From SIG603 sp963589785 (GTDB lineage: Bacteria > Bacillota > Clostridia > Oscillospirales > Acutalibacteraceae): DNA of 39,561 nucleotides. Positions within the stretch are counted from its first letter, which is position 1; every line of letters starts with the position of its first letter. Of the stretch, positions 24,637 to 32,192 are shown piece after piece. The notes beneath the pieces are model-generated. The model ran no database searches, was not told where the DNA came from, and worked only from the letters and a program-made list of their open reading frames with translations. The position numbers were made by a program, and so were the translations under genes. Location: the NCBI GenBank assembly GCA_963589785.1, contig CAVAMJ010000018.1, forward strand, positions 1 through 39,561, given 5' to 3'.

Positions 24637-24851
24637 TAAGTGTGTGTCCTCTGTCAGATGAATAAGGCAGAGTGCATTCATAATTTCAGTCGGAATATAA
24701 TAATTTACTGAAATTTATACACTTGAAAACGATAGAAAATTCAAGCCCTTTGCGGCTTGGTTTATTGCAGACAAATTATCGGCAGTGATAACTATTATGA
24801 AATTTAAAACGTAGTTTATTACGAGGATTTTTTGTTTCGGAAAGGAAAAAA
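24637..24851 (+). other. Long structured leader of the zinc-ribbon gene
   Basis: The transcribed leader holds AATTTCAGT/ACTGAAATT (24682-24690 with 24707-24715), a CTCTG/CAGAG hairpin before it, and a CAAGCC/GGCTTG hairpin after it at about 24743-24760. None is followed by a T-run. It is a candidate regulatory RNA that I cannot assign to a known class. GGAAAGGA precedes the ATG. Confidence 0.5.
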
Positions 24852-25604
24852 ATGCAGCTTATTGGAGTACCTATTTGCCCTTATTGTCACAAAAGGGTAA
24901 ATATGATAAGAGTTTGGAATCTCAAAAAGCACGGAGAATACCGCTGTCCGAGATGCAGAGGTATATCTAACATTTACCTCTCGCCTCTTATTTATGTTTT
25001 TGCGCTCATTGCGATAGCGGCAGGCTTTTTAGTCTATTTCTTCGCAAGGTTTATAACCGAAAGTCTGGGACTTATGACTATTCTCTACGTCTTTATCCCG
25101 TTTGCGGCGTTCTTCTTCATAAGTCTTTTTATGGTTTATCTCGAAAAGCCTGAGATTAAGCGTGTGAGAAAGACGACTGACGGAAGATATTTTGACGAGG
25201 ACGGAAACGAGCTTTCCATGCGTTACGGCAAGCTGAAGCCGACAGGCAGAAAAGCGGACTACGAGCCTGAGCCGCAGAATAATTTCATCGTTGATGACTC
25301 CGATTCTTACGGCAACGAGGAATATTACGACGATTATGATAATTACGATAACGGCGAGTATTACGATGAAAACGGCGGCGAAGAATACTACGACGACTAT
25401 AACGAAAATTACGACAACGATTACAGCGAAACCTACGAGGACGATTTAATGACTCCTCCGAGCGTTGATCTTCCCATGCCGGTAAACGACGATTACGACG
25501 ACGTGTCGGCTGAGGACGAGGAGGCTTTTTACAAGGAAGCCTCAAGAAAAGCAAAGGAAGATGAGTCAAAGGCAGTCGGAAAGAGCTTTTCGAGCCGTCT
25601 TTGA
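24852..25604 (+). CDS. Unrecognised zinc-ribbon membrane protein with acidic Tyr-rich tail
   Basis: This 250-aa protein belongs to no family I can name. A zinc ribbon is formed by C9-P-Y-C12 and C32-P-R-C35. Two hydrophobic helices follow at about 43-67 and 73-97. The tail from about 120 is highly acidic, with repeated D/E-Y-Y-D/N-D clusters at about 147-200, and the end is mixed-charge (SRKAKEDESKAVGK). The N-terminal ribbon and the C-terminal tail may face the same side of the membrane. It has its own strong promoter and lies between remB and gyrB in an otherwise conserved cluster. Confidence 0.8.
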   Translation: MQLIGVPICPYCHKRVNMIRVWNLKKHGEYRCPRCRGISNIYLSPLIYVFALIAIAAGFLVYFFARFITESLGLMTILYVFIPFAAFFFISLFMVYLEKPEIKRVRKTTDGRYFDEDGNELSMRYGKLKPTGRKADYEPEPQNNFIVDDSDSYGNEEYYDDYDNYDNGEYYDENGGEEYYDDYNENYDNDYSETYEDDLMTPPSVDLPMPVNDDYDDVSAEDEEAFYKEASRKAKEDESKAVGKSFSSRL

Positions 25605-25692
25605 TTTAAAAACAAAGCTTTGTGCGGCTAAAAATCACTAAAAACAACGTAAATTCTCAAGATGCATTGTGCCCCGCAGGCAGCGGTCACAA

Positions 25693-25733
25693 GATATCTT
25701 TAGGCAGAAAGCGTTAGCTTTATTGCCAATATC
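25693..25733 (+). other. Hairpin in the gyrB leader next to the ribosome binding site
   Basis: GATAT, GGCA and AAGC pair in order with GCTT, TGCC and ATATC around a GTTA loop, with small internal loops. It ends 2 nt before CAGGAGG, so it could influence gyrB translation initiation. Confidence 0.5.
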
Positions 25734-25745
25734 CAGGAGGCAGAA

Positions 25746-27782
25746 ATGGCAGAAAACATAGAAAATATCGAAAATATCGAAGAGCCTGAGTATGAATCTG
25801 CAAAAATAAACATTATCGAAAACGGCGAGATAGACGAGTCTGTCACGCATGTCGATCAGGTTTATGACGAAAATCAGATTCAGGTTCTTGAGGGACTTGA
25901 GGCAGTTCGTAAGCGCCCGGGAATGTACATCGGTTCAACCGGCCCGAGAGGACTGCACCATCTGGTTTACGAGATTGTAGATAACTCTATCGATGAAGCA
26001 CTTGCGGGCTATTGCGATAAGATTGAAGTTAAAATTCACGAGGGCGACGTTATCACAGTATCCGATAACGGTCGAGGAATTCCTGTCGGAATTCAGTCAA
26101 AGACGGGTCTTCCGGCTGTTCAGGTTGTATTTACCGTTCTTCATGCCGGCGGAAAATTCGGCGGCGGCGGATACAAAGTTTCCGGCGGTCTTCACGGCGT
26201 CGGTGCGTCCGTTGTTAACGCTCTTTCAACCTGGCTTGAGGTTGAGGTAGTTTCCGACGGTGAGATTTATTTTCAGAGATACGAGAACGGCGGAAAGTAT
26301 ATCGGCGATCTCGAGCACAGAGGAAAAGCTCCCGAGGGCTACAAAAAGAGCGGTACTACCGTAAGATTTAAGGCTGACCCCGCAATCTTCAAGGAGACAA
26401 CCGTTTATGATTACAACACTCTTGCCACAAGACTTCGTGAGCAGGCTTTCTTAAACGGCGGAATTAAAATCGAGCTCTCCGACCTTCGCAAAAAGGACGA
26501 GCCGATTGTAGATACATTCCACTATGAGGGCGGCATCTCAAGCTTTGTTGATTACATCAACAAGAAAAAGGGCGCTGAGGTAATCCACGAGAATGTCATG
26601 CACTTTGCGGCAAGCGCCGCAGACGGAAACTCCATGGCTGAGATCGCTCTTCAGTACACGGATTCCTACAATGAACTGATTTTATCATTTGCGAATAACA
26701 TACATACCACAGACGGCGGAACCCACGAGGACGGCTTCAAGCGTGCCCTCACCACCGTCATGAACAAGTATGCAAGAAAATATAATATACTCAAGGACAA
26801 CGACAAGAATCTCTCCGGTGAGGACGTCAGAGAGGGTCTCACTTGTGTCATAAGCATCAAGGTCAAAGAGGCACAGTTCGAGGGTCAGACAAAGGCTAAG
26901 CTCGGAAACACTGAGATTGGCTCTCTTGTTTCGGGTCTTGTTAACGAAAATCTCATGACCTTCCTCGAGGAAAATCCCGCTGTCGCAAGAGCAATCTTCG
27001 ACAAGGCGATGGCTGCTTCAAGAGCAAGAGAGGCTGCGAGAAAGGCAAGAGAATTAGTCAGAAGAAAGTCTGCTCTCGAGGGCAACAGCTTGCCCGGTAA
27101 GCTTGCCGACTGTCAATCGAGAAACCCTGAGGAGACAGAGATATATATCGTTGAGGGAGACTCCGCAGGAGGCAGCGCAAAGGGCGGCAGAGACAGAAAG
27201 TTCCAGGCTATCCTTCCGCTTTGGGGTAAAATGCTCAATGTTGAGAAATCAAGACTTGATAAGGTCTATGGCAACGAAAAGCTCATGCCTGTCGTCACGG
27301 CACTCGGAACGGGACTCGGCGAGGAATTTGACCTAAGCAAGCTTCGCTACGGCAAGGTTATCATCATGGCCGATGCCGATGTCGACGGTTCTCACATCAG
27401 AACCTTGCTTCTCACGTTCTTCTACCGCTTCATGAAGCCGCTTGTCGAGGAGGGCCACGTCTATTTGGCTCAGCCTCCGCTTTACAGAGTCACAAAGTCG
27501 AAAAAGCACCACTATGCTTATTCTGACGAGCAGAGAGACGCGCTCATGGAGGAATTCAAGTCCGGTTATGAGATTCAGCGTTACAAAGGTCTTGGTGAGA
27601 TGGATTCCGAGCAGCTTTGGGAGACAACCATGAACCCCGAGACGAGAATCATGCTCAGAGTTGATGTCGGCGATGCACAGAAGGCAGACGAGATCTTCAC
27701 GGTTCTCATGGGCGACAAGGTCGAGCCGAGAAGAGAATTTATCGAAAAGAACGCTAAGTACGTCACAAATCTTGATATTTAA
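25746..27782 (+). CDS. gyrB: DNA gyrase subunit B
   Basis: This is the ATPase subunit of gyrase, 678 aa. The GHKL ATPase domain has EIVDNSIDEA, DNGRGIPVG and GGLHGVGASVVNALS. The TOPRIM domain has EGDSAGGSAKGG and DADVDGSHI. An N-terminal extension of about 35 residues with an ENIENIENIEE microrepeat precedes the usual start (YDENQIQVLEGLEAVRKRPGMYIG). AGGAGG lies 5 nt before the chosen ATG, supporting the extension as real. It is co-directional with gyrA, 12 bp ahead of it. Confidence 0.98.
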   Translation: MAENIENIENIEEPEYESAKINIIENGEIDESVTHVDQVYDENQIQVLEGLEAVRKRPGMYIGSTGPRGLHHLVYEIVDNSIDEALAGYCDKIEVKIHEGDVITVSDNGRGIPVGIQSKTGLPAVQVVFTVLHAGGKFGGGGYKVSGGLHGVGASVVNALSTWLEVEVVSDGEIYFQRYENGGKYIGDLEHRGKAPEGYKKSGTTVRFKADPAIFKETTVYDYNTLATRLREQAFLNGGIKIELSDLRKKDEPIVDTFHYEGGISSFVDYINKKKGAEVIHENVMHFAASAADGNSMAEIALQYTDSYNELILSFANNIHTTDGGTHEDGFKRALTTVMNKYARKYNILKDNDKNLSGEDVREGLTCVISIKVKEAQFEGQTKAKLGNTEIGSLVSGLVNENLMTFLEENPAVARAIFDKAMAASRAREAARKARELVRRKSALEGNSLPGKLADCQSRNPEETEIYIVEGDSAGGSAKGGRDRKFQAILPLWGKMLNVEKSRLDKVYGNEKLMPVVTALGTGLGEEFDLSKLRYGKVIIMADADVDGSHIRTLLLTFFYRFMKPLVEEGHVYLAQPPLYRVTKSKKHHYAYSDEQRDALMEEFKSGYEIQRYKGLGEMDSEQLWETTMNPETRIMLRVDVGDAQKADEIFTVLMGDKVEPRREFIEKNAKYVTNLDI

Positions 27783-27794
27783 TGGAGAGAATAG

Positions 27795-30416
27795 ATGGAG
27801 ACAAAAGACGAATTAATTCAGGGCAGCACCATAGACGTTGATCTCTACGAGGAGATGAAAAACTCCTTTATGGAGTACTCCATGTCGGTTATCGTCTCGA
27901 GAGCCCTTCCGGATGTCCGTGACGGACTTAAGCCGGTTCACAGAAGAATACTTTACACAATGTACGAGAACACCCTCTGGCACGACAAGGCATACCGTAA
28001 GTGTGCCGATACTGTCGGAGCGGTTCTCGGTAGATATCATCCGCACGGTGACGCATCTGTTTACGATGCACTTGTAAGACTTGCACAGGACTTCTCAATG
28101 AGATATATGCTCGTTGACGGTCACGGAAACTTCGGTTCTGTTGACGGTGACCCGCCGGCTGCTTACCGATACACCGAGGCAAGAATGTGCAAATTAAGCG
28201 AGGATATGCTTGCTGACATCGACAAGAACACAGTCGATTTCATGCCGAACTACGACGACAGACTTCAGGAGCCGCAGGTTCTTCCGTCCCACTTCCCTAA
28301 CCTTCTTGTTAACGGTTCTCAGGGAATTGCCGTCGGTATGGCTACAAACATTCCGCCTCACAACATGAGCGAGGTTATCGACGGTCTTTGCTGTGTTATC
28401 GATAATCCTGAAGCTAGCCTTGACGACATCATGCAGCACATCAAGGGACCCGATTTTCCGACAGGCGGCATCATCATGGGCAGAAGCGGTATCCGCTCGG
28501 CTTATGCCACAGGCAAGGGAAAAATCACTGTTCGTGCAAGAACAGAGATAGTAGAGGAGAAAAACGGCAGAAGCAAAATTATCGTTTCCGAGCTCCCGTA
28601 TCAGGTCAACAAAGCAAGACTTATCGAGTCGATTGCAACTCTCGTTAAGGAGAAGAGAATCGAGGGAATCACAAACGTTGAGGACCATTCCGACAGAAAC
28701 GGCATGCACATGGTAATCGATGTTCGCCGTGATGCTTCGGCTCAGATCGTTCTCAATAAGCTTTTTGCTTACACTCAGATGCAGACAACCTTCGGAGCAA
28801 TTCTGCTTGCCATTGTTGACGGTGAGCCGAAAACTCTTACCCTCAAGCAGATACTCGAGGAGTATTTGAAGTTCCAGGAGGATGTAATTTACAGAAGAAC
28901 TCAGTTCGATCTCAAGAAAGCAAAGGACAGAGCTCACATTTTGGACGGCTTGCTCGTTGCTCTTGATGCTATCGACGAGGTTATCAATATACTCAGAAAC
29001 TCAAAGTCTATCCCCGAAGGCAAGGAAGCCCTCATGCAGAGATTTGGTCTCGATGAGGTTCAGGCTCAGGCTATTGTTCAGATGAGACTCGGAGCACTCA
29101 CAGGTCTCGAAAGAGAGAAGCTCGAGGATGAATTAAACGACCTCAAGCAGAAGATTGCCGACTACGAGGATATTCTCGCAAGCGAGCCAAGAAGAAGAGC
29201 AATCGTTAAGGACGAGGCTCTCGAGATGAAGAAGAAATACGGCGACGAGAGAAGAACAGAAATCGCTACAATCAGCGGCGAGGTTGATGTAGAGGATCTC
29301 ATTCCGCACGAGGACTGCGTTATCACCATGACGGAGTTCGGCTATCTCAAGCGCCAGAAGCTTGATGCTTATAAGCTTCAGAACCGCGGCGGCAGAGGAA
29401 TTTCCGGTATGTCCAGACGTGACGAGGATATAGTCAGAGATATGTTCATCGCAGAAACTCACGATAATATTCTCTTCTTCACAAGCGAGGGACGTTCCTT
29501 CAAGCTTAAGTGCTATGAGATTCCTGAGGCATCTCGTCAGTCACGAGGCATGAACGTTACTAACCTCATTCCGATTACGGGAGACGAGAAGGTAACGGCT
29601 ATGCTCACCGTCAAGGACTTTGACGACGACAGAAGCATCATCATGCTCACAAAGCACGGCGTTATCAAGAGAGTTGAGCTTTCCGCTTTCGCAAATATCA
29701 GAAAGAACGGACTTAACGCAATGGTGCTCGACGAGGGCGATACACTCAATTGGGTCAAGCTCACAGACAACAACACAGAGATTATCGTTGCTACAAAGCA
29801 CGGTAAGGCTATCCGTTACAACGCAACAGAAGTACGAATCATGGGCAGAAATGCTCACGGCGTAAGAGCAATCAAGCTTCTCGGCGATGATGTTGTAGTC
29901 GGTCTTGCTACCACAAACGAAGGAGAATATCTCCTCACAGCATCAGAAACAGGTTTCGGAAGAATTTCACCTATCGATAATTACCGCATCACCTCGAGAA
30001 CAGGACAGGGAATCAACAACTATCCTACAGAGAAATTCGGCGATGTGGCCGCTATCTCAATGGTCGATTTGTCCGATGATCTCATTCTTATTTCTCAGGA
30101 CGGTATCATCATCAGAATTGCCGCAGAGACAATCAGAATAACATCGAGAACCTCCAAGGGCGTCAAGATTATGAGACTCCAGGAAGGCGACAAGCTTATG
30201 ACTCTGACGAGAACCGCTCACGAAGAGCCTGAGGAAAAGAGCGAAGAAGACGGCGAAAATGCCGAAGCTACCGCTTCTGAGAACACTTCAGATGAAAATG
30301 GTGAGACAGTCGAGACAAGCGAAACAAGTGAAAATACTGTTCAGACCGACAGCAAATTAGGCGAACTCTTAGAGAGAGCCGAAAAGGACCTTGAGGATCA
30401 GAACAGCGAAGAATAA
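27795..30416 (+). CDS. gyrA: DNA gyrase subunit A
   Basis: This is the breakage-reunion subunit, 873 aa. The catalytic tyrosine is Tyr126 (YRYTEARM). The quinolone-determining region reads YHPHGDASVYDALVRLAQ, so Ala87 stands at the place of E. coli Ser83, while Asp91 (E. coli Asp87) is kept. The C-terminal wheel has the GyrA box QNRGGRG. A 65-residue acidic low-complexity tail ends the protein. The ATG follows GGAGAG. It is followed by a bidirectional terminator. Confidence 0.98.
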   Translation: METKDELIQGSTIDVDLYEEMKNSFMEYSMSVIVSRALPDVRDGLKPVHRRILYTMYENTLWHDKAYRKCADTVGAVLGRYHPHGDASVYDALVRLAQDFSMRYMLVDGHGNFGSVDGDPPAAYRYTEARMCKLSEDMLADIDKNTVDFMPNYDDRLQEPQVLPSHFPNLLVNGSQGIAVGMATNIPPHNMSEVIDGLCCVIDNPEASLDDIMQHIKGPDFPTGGIIMGRSGIRSAYATGKGKITVRARTEIVEEKNGRSKIIVSELPYQVNKARLIESIATLVKEKRIEGITNVEDHSDRNGMHMVIDVRRDASAQIVLNKLFAYTQMQTTFGAILLAIVDGEPKTLTLKQILEEYLKFQEDVIYRRTQFDLKKAKDRAHILDGLLVALDAIDEVINILRNSKSIPEGKEALMQRFGLDEVQAQAIVQMRLGALTGLEREKLEDELNDLKQKIADYEDILASEPRRRAIVKDEALEMKKKYGDERRTEIATISGEVDVEDLIPHEDCVITMTEFGYLKRQKLDAYKLQNRGGRGISGMSRRDEDIVRDMFIAETHDNILFFTSEGRSFKLKCYEIPEASRQSRGMNVTNLIPITGDEKVTAMLTVKDFDDDRSIIMLTKHGVIKRVELSAFANIRKNGLNAMVLDEGDTLNWVKLTDNNTEIIVATKHGKAIRYNATEVRIMGRNAHGVRAIKLLGDDVVVGLATTNEGEYLLTASETGFGRISPIDNYRITSRTGQGINNYPTEKFGDVAAISMVDLSDDLILISQDGIIIRIAAETIRITSRTSKGVKIMRLQEGDKLMTLTRTAHEEPEEKSEEDGENAEATASENTSDENGETVETSETSENTVQTDSKLGELLERAEKDLEDQNSEE

Positions 30417-30463
30417 AAATAAATCAAGATTAAGTAAATCCTGATTTGAATGACCAAAATTAA

Positions 30464-30497
30464 GGGAGCATATCACTGCGATATGCTCCCTGTTTTT
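30464..30497. terminator. Bidirectional terminator between gyrA and the secreted-protein operon
   Basis: GGGAGCATATC (30464-30474) and GATATGCTCCC (30480-30490) form a perfect 11-bp stem with a 5-nt loop. TGTTTTT follows on the plus strand and TTAATTTT on the minus strand, serving both convergent units. Confidence 0.88.
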
Positions 30498-30522
30498 ATG
30501 CTAATGATTGAATTATTAAATA

Positions 30523-31053
30523 TTATGAATTCCAGCTGATTTTTACGATAGCGGAATCATCACTGTCATATCCTACATAGTGCCATTTTTCAGAGCTTGT
30601 CCAAATCTTGAGGTCGTAGGTATCGTTTGTTTTGTCTGTGAAGTGAAGGTAACCGTTTCCGCTGCCAAGACCGCTGGGTCCTCTGCCGTGAACACGAATA
30701 ATATGTGGTATTAAGTAAACGATGATATCGCTTATATCACAGCACGGATTGTCTAGGTATTCTGTGTAAAATTTATCGATGTAGCCGCCGTTTTTGAAGG
30801 TGATGATTTCCTTTAGTGGAATACCCGCAATCTCTGTGAGCGGATTTTTTTTGTCAAATTCCTTGTTGAGGTAGATGGTTCCGCTTCCGTCATCGTGTAG
30901 AACAACGGTTGCTTTGTCGTCTGAGAAAATTTTAGCGCTTGCCGCTGACGCACTTGTCGAGCCTAAGCCGATTGTAGCAGTCACAAGCATTGATACTGCC
31001 AGTACCGCAGAAATGATTTTACTGAATAATGAATGTTTTTTGGTTTTTATCAT
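30523..31053 (-). CDS. Secreted protein of unknown family, paralogue B
   Basis: This 176-aa protein has a Sec signal peptide (KKHSLFSKIISAVLAVSMLV, cleavage probably after ASA near residue 38). It is near-identical to the next gene over the first ~97 residues and again from GLGSGNGYLHFTDK to the shared SWNS end. The core at about residues 99-122 is unrelated, with PCCDISDIIVYLIPHIIR here. It has no catalytic motif I recognise. AAAAGGAG lies 5 nt before the ATG. It is the last gene of the micro-protein operon, 22 bp after its paralogue. Confidence 0.85.
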   Translation of the reverse strand: MIKTKKHSLFSKIISAVLAVSMLVTATIGLGSTSASAASAKIFSDDKATVVLHDDGSGTIYLNKEFDKKNPLTEIAGIPLKEIITFKNGGYIDKFYTEYLDNPCCDISDIIVYLIPHIIRVHGRGPSGLGSGNGYLHFTDKTNDTYDLKIWTSSEKWHYVGYDSDDSAIVKISWNS

Positions 31054-31075
31054 GAATTCTCCTTTTGTTTATTTA

Positions 31076-31606
31076 TTATGAATTCCAGCTGATTTTTACA
31101 ATCATAGGATCACGGCTGTTATAATCAACATAGTGAGAGCCGTGGCTGCTTAGCCAAATTTTAAGATCATAAGTATCGGGCTCTTTGTCTGTGAAGTGAA
31201 GATAACCGTTTCCGCTGCCAAGCCCCTTTGGACCGCATCCCTCGACGATAATTTTGTAATCGTAATCAGAGGTGTAAACCTCTCCGTGATAGCCGCGGGT
31301 AACTACATCGCCGATATATTGTGTGTAGAACTTGTCGATGTAACCGCCGTTTTTGAAGGTGATGATTTCCTTTAGCGGAATACCCGCAATCTCTGTGAGC
31401 GGATTTTTTTGGTTAAATTCTTTGTTTAGGGTGATGGTTCCGCTTCCGTCATCGAACAGAACAACGGTTGCTTTGTCGTCCGAGAAAATTTTAGCGCTTG
31501 CCGCCGATGCAGTTGACGAGCCTAAGCCGATTGTCGCCGTCACAAGCATCGATACTGCCAGTACCGCTGAAATAATTTTACTCAATAGTGAATGTTTTTT
31601 TTTCAT
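31076..31606 (-). CDS. Secreted protein of unknown family, paralogue A
   Basis: This 176-aa protein has a Sec signal peptide and ends SWNS like its neighbour. The mature part begins around KIFSDDKATVVLFDDGSG and contains PLTEIAGIPLKEIITFKNGG, identical in both paralogues. The variable core is IGDVVTRGYHGEVYTSDYDY. Synonymous differences between the copies in the conserved parts suggest an older duplication under selection. AGAAGGAG lies 6 nt before the ATG, inside the 3' end of the 70-aa gene, so the two overlap by 29 bp. Confidence 0.85.
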   Translation of the reverse strand: MKKKHSLLSKIISAVLAVSMLVTATIGLGSSTASAASAKIFSDDKATVVLFDDGSGTITLNKEFNQKNPLTEIAGIPLKEIITFKNGGYIDKFYTQYIGDVVTRGYHGEVYTSDYDYKIIVEGCGPKGLGSGNGYLHFTDKEPDTYDLKIWLSSHGSHYVDYNSRDPMIVKISWNS

Positions 31607-31790
31607 TTTCTTCTCCTTCTAAATTAATATTTTCAGCTGAGTTTTTAATCAGTCTGCTTTCGTAGTTTGTTTTGATGAAAATATCGTTTTCAAAATCTGT
31701 TGTCTTATTTACATAACACCACTTGAAGTGGTCTATCGCAAGCTTCAAGATGAATGCGAGTGTGAATAGAAATAATACTGTGATAATCAT
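31578..31790 (-). CDS. 70-aa protein with one N-terminal membrane segment
   Basis: The protein starts with a hydrophobic helix (MIITVLFLFTLAFILKLAI) and continues with a polar, acidic tail of about 50 residues. AAAGGGG lies 5 nt before the ATG, which supports translation. It begins 30 bp after the 30-aa ORF and overlaps the start of secreted paralogue A by 29 bp in another frame, so translational coupling is likely. No family was recognised. Confidence 0.65.
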   Translation of the reverse strand: MIITVLFLFTLAFILKLAIDHFKWCYVNKTTDFENDIFIKTNYESRLIKNSAENINLEGEENEKKTFTIE

Positions 31791-31820
31791 TTAATCCCCT
31801 TTGTTTTAGCTTTATTTATT

Positions 31821-31913
31821 CTAGTGTTTTTCTTCTGCCCTTTTGGGGCCGCTCAAAGCACCGAGAACGCACATTGCAAAGCTTAACAAAATGATTGCGA
31901 TAGGTGCTGTCAT
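31821..31913 (-). CDS. 30-aa hydrophobic micro-protein
   Basis: The peptide reads MTAPIAIILLSFAMCVLGAL followed by a basic and acidic tail (SGPKRAEEKH). It has one predicted membrane helix with a charged C-terminus. GGAG lies 7 nt before the ATG. It sits 23 bp after the 28-aa ORF and 30 bp before the 70-aa gene. Size and layout recall tiny membrane subunits such as KdpF, but no similarity is claimed. Confidence 0.6.
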   Translation of the reverse strand: MTAPIAIILLSFAMCVLGALSGPKRAEEKH

Positions 31914-31936
31914 ATTATTTCTCCTTTCTTTTAGAA

Positions 31937-32023
31937 TTAATAATTAGATGAAAGCCAAGAGCATAGAATGGATACTGCCGTTATTGTGGCAAATATCATT
32001 GCTGTTAAAATAAGTGCGTGCAT
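31937..32023 (-). CDS. 28-aa hydrophobic micro-protein
   Basis: The peptide starts MHALILTAMIFATITAVSIL and ends CSWLSSNY, almost entirely one membrane helix. AAGGAG lies 8 nt before the ATG. It would be the first gene of the operon. The transcription start is unclear: I see no good -35/-10 pair between the GH31 terminator and this ORF. Confidence 0.6.
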   Translation of the reverse strand: MHALILTAMIFATITAVSILCSWLSSNY

Positions 32024-32120
32024 TAGTCTTTCTCCTTTTTCTTTTGTGTAAGTCTTTTTCAAATCTCGTTTTTGTTTTATTTCTTTGTCTTTTGTATGTC
32101 GCTATTTTAATATTTAAGGT

Positions 32121-32137
32121 CGGACAGATAACGGACA
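32121..32137 (-). promoter_or_regulatory. Direct repeat upstream of the micro-protein operon
   Basis: TGTCCG occurs twice with an 11-bp period on the minus strand (32132-32137 and 32121-32126), one helical turn apart. That is the geometry of a response-regulator or activator site. It lies about 100 bp upstream of the first micro-ORF. Confidence 0.35.
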
Positions 32138-32169
32138 AAAAAAGAATCGCCTCAAAAATGAGACGATTC
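32137..32169 (-). terminator. Terminator of the GH31 gene
   Basis: GAATCGCCTCA (32144-32154) pairs with TGAGACGATTC (32159-32169) with one wobble and a 4-nt loop. A perfect T7 run follows on the minus strand. Confidence 0.92.
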
Positions 32170-32192
32170 CGAAAATCAATTTTTAATTTAGA

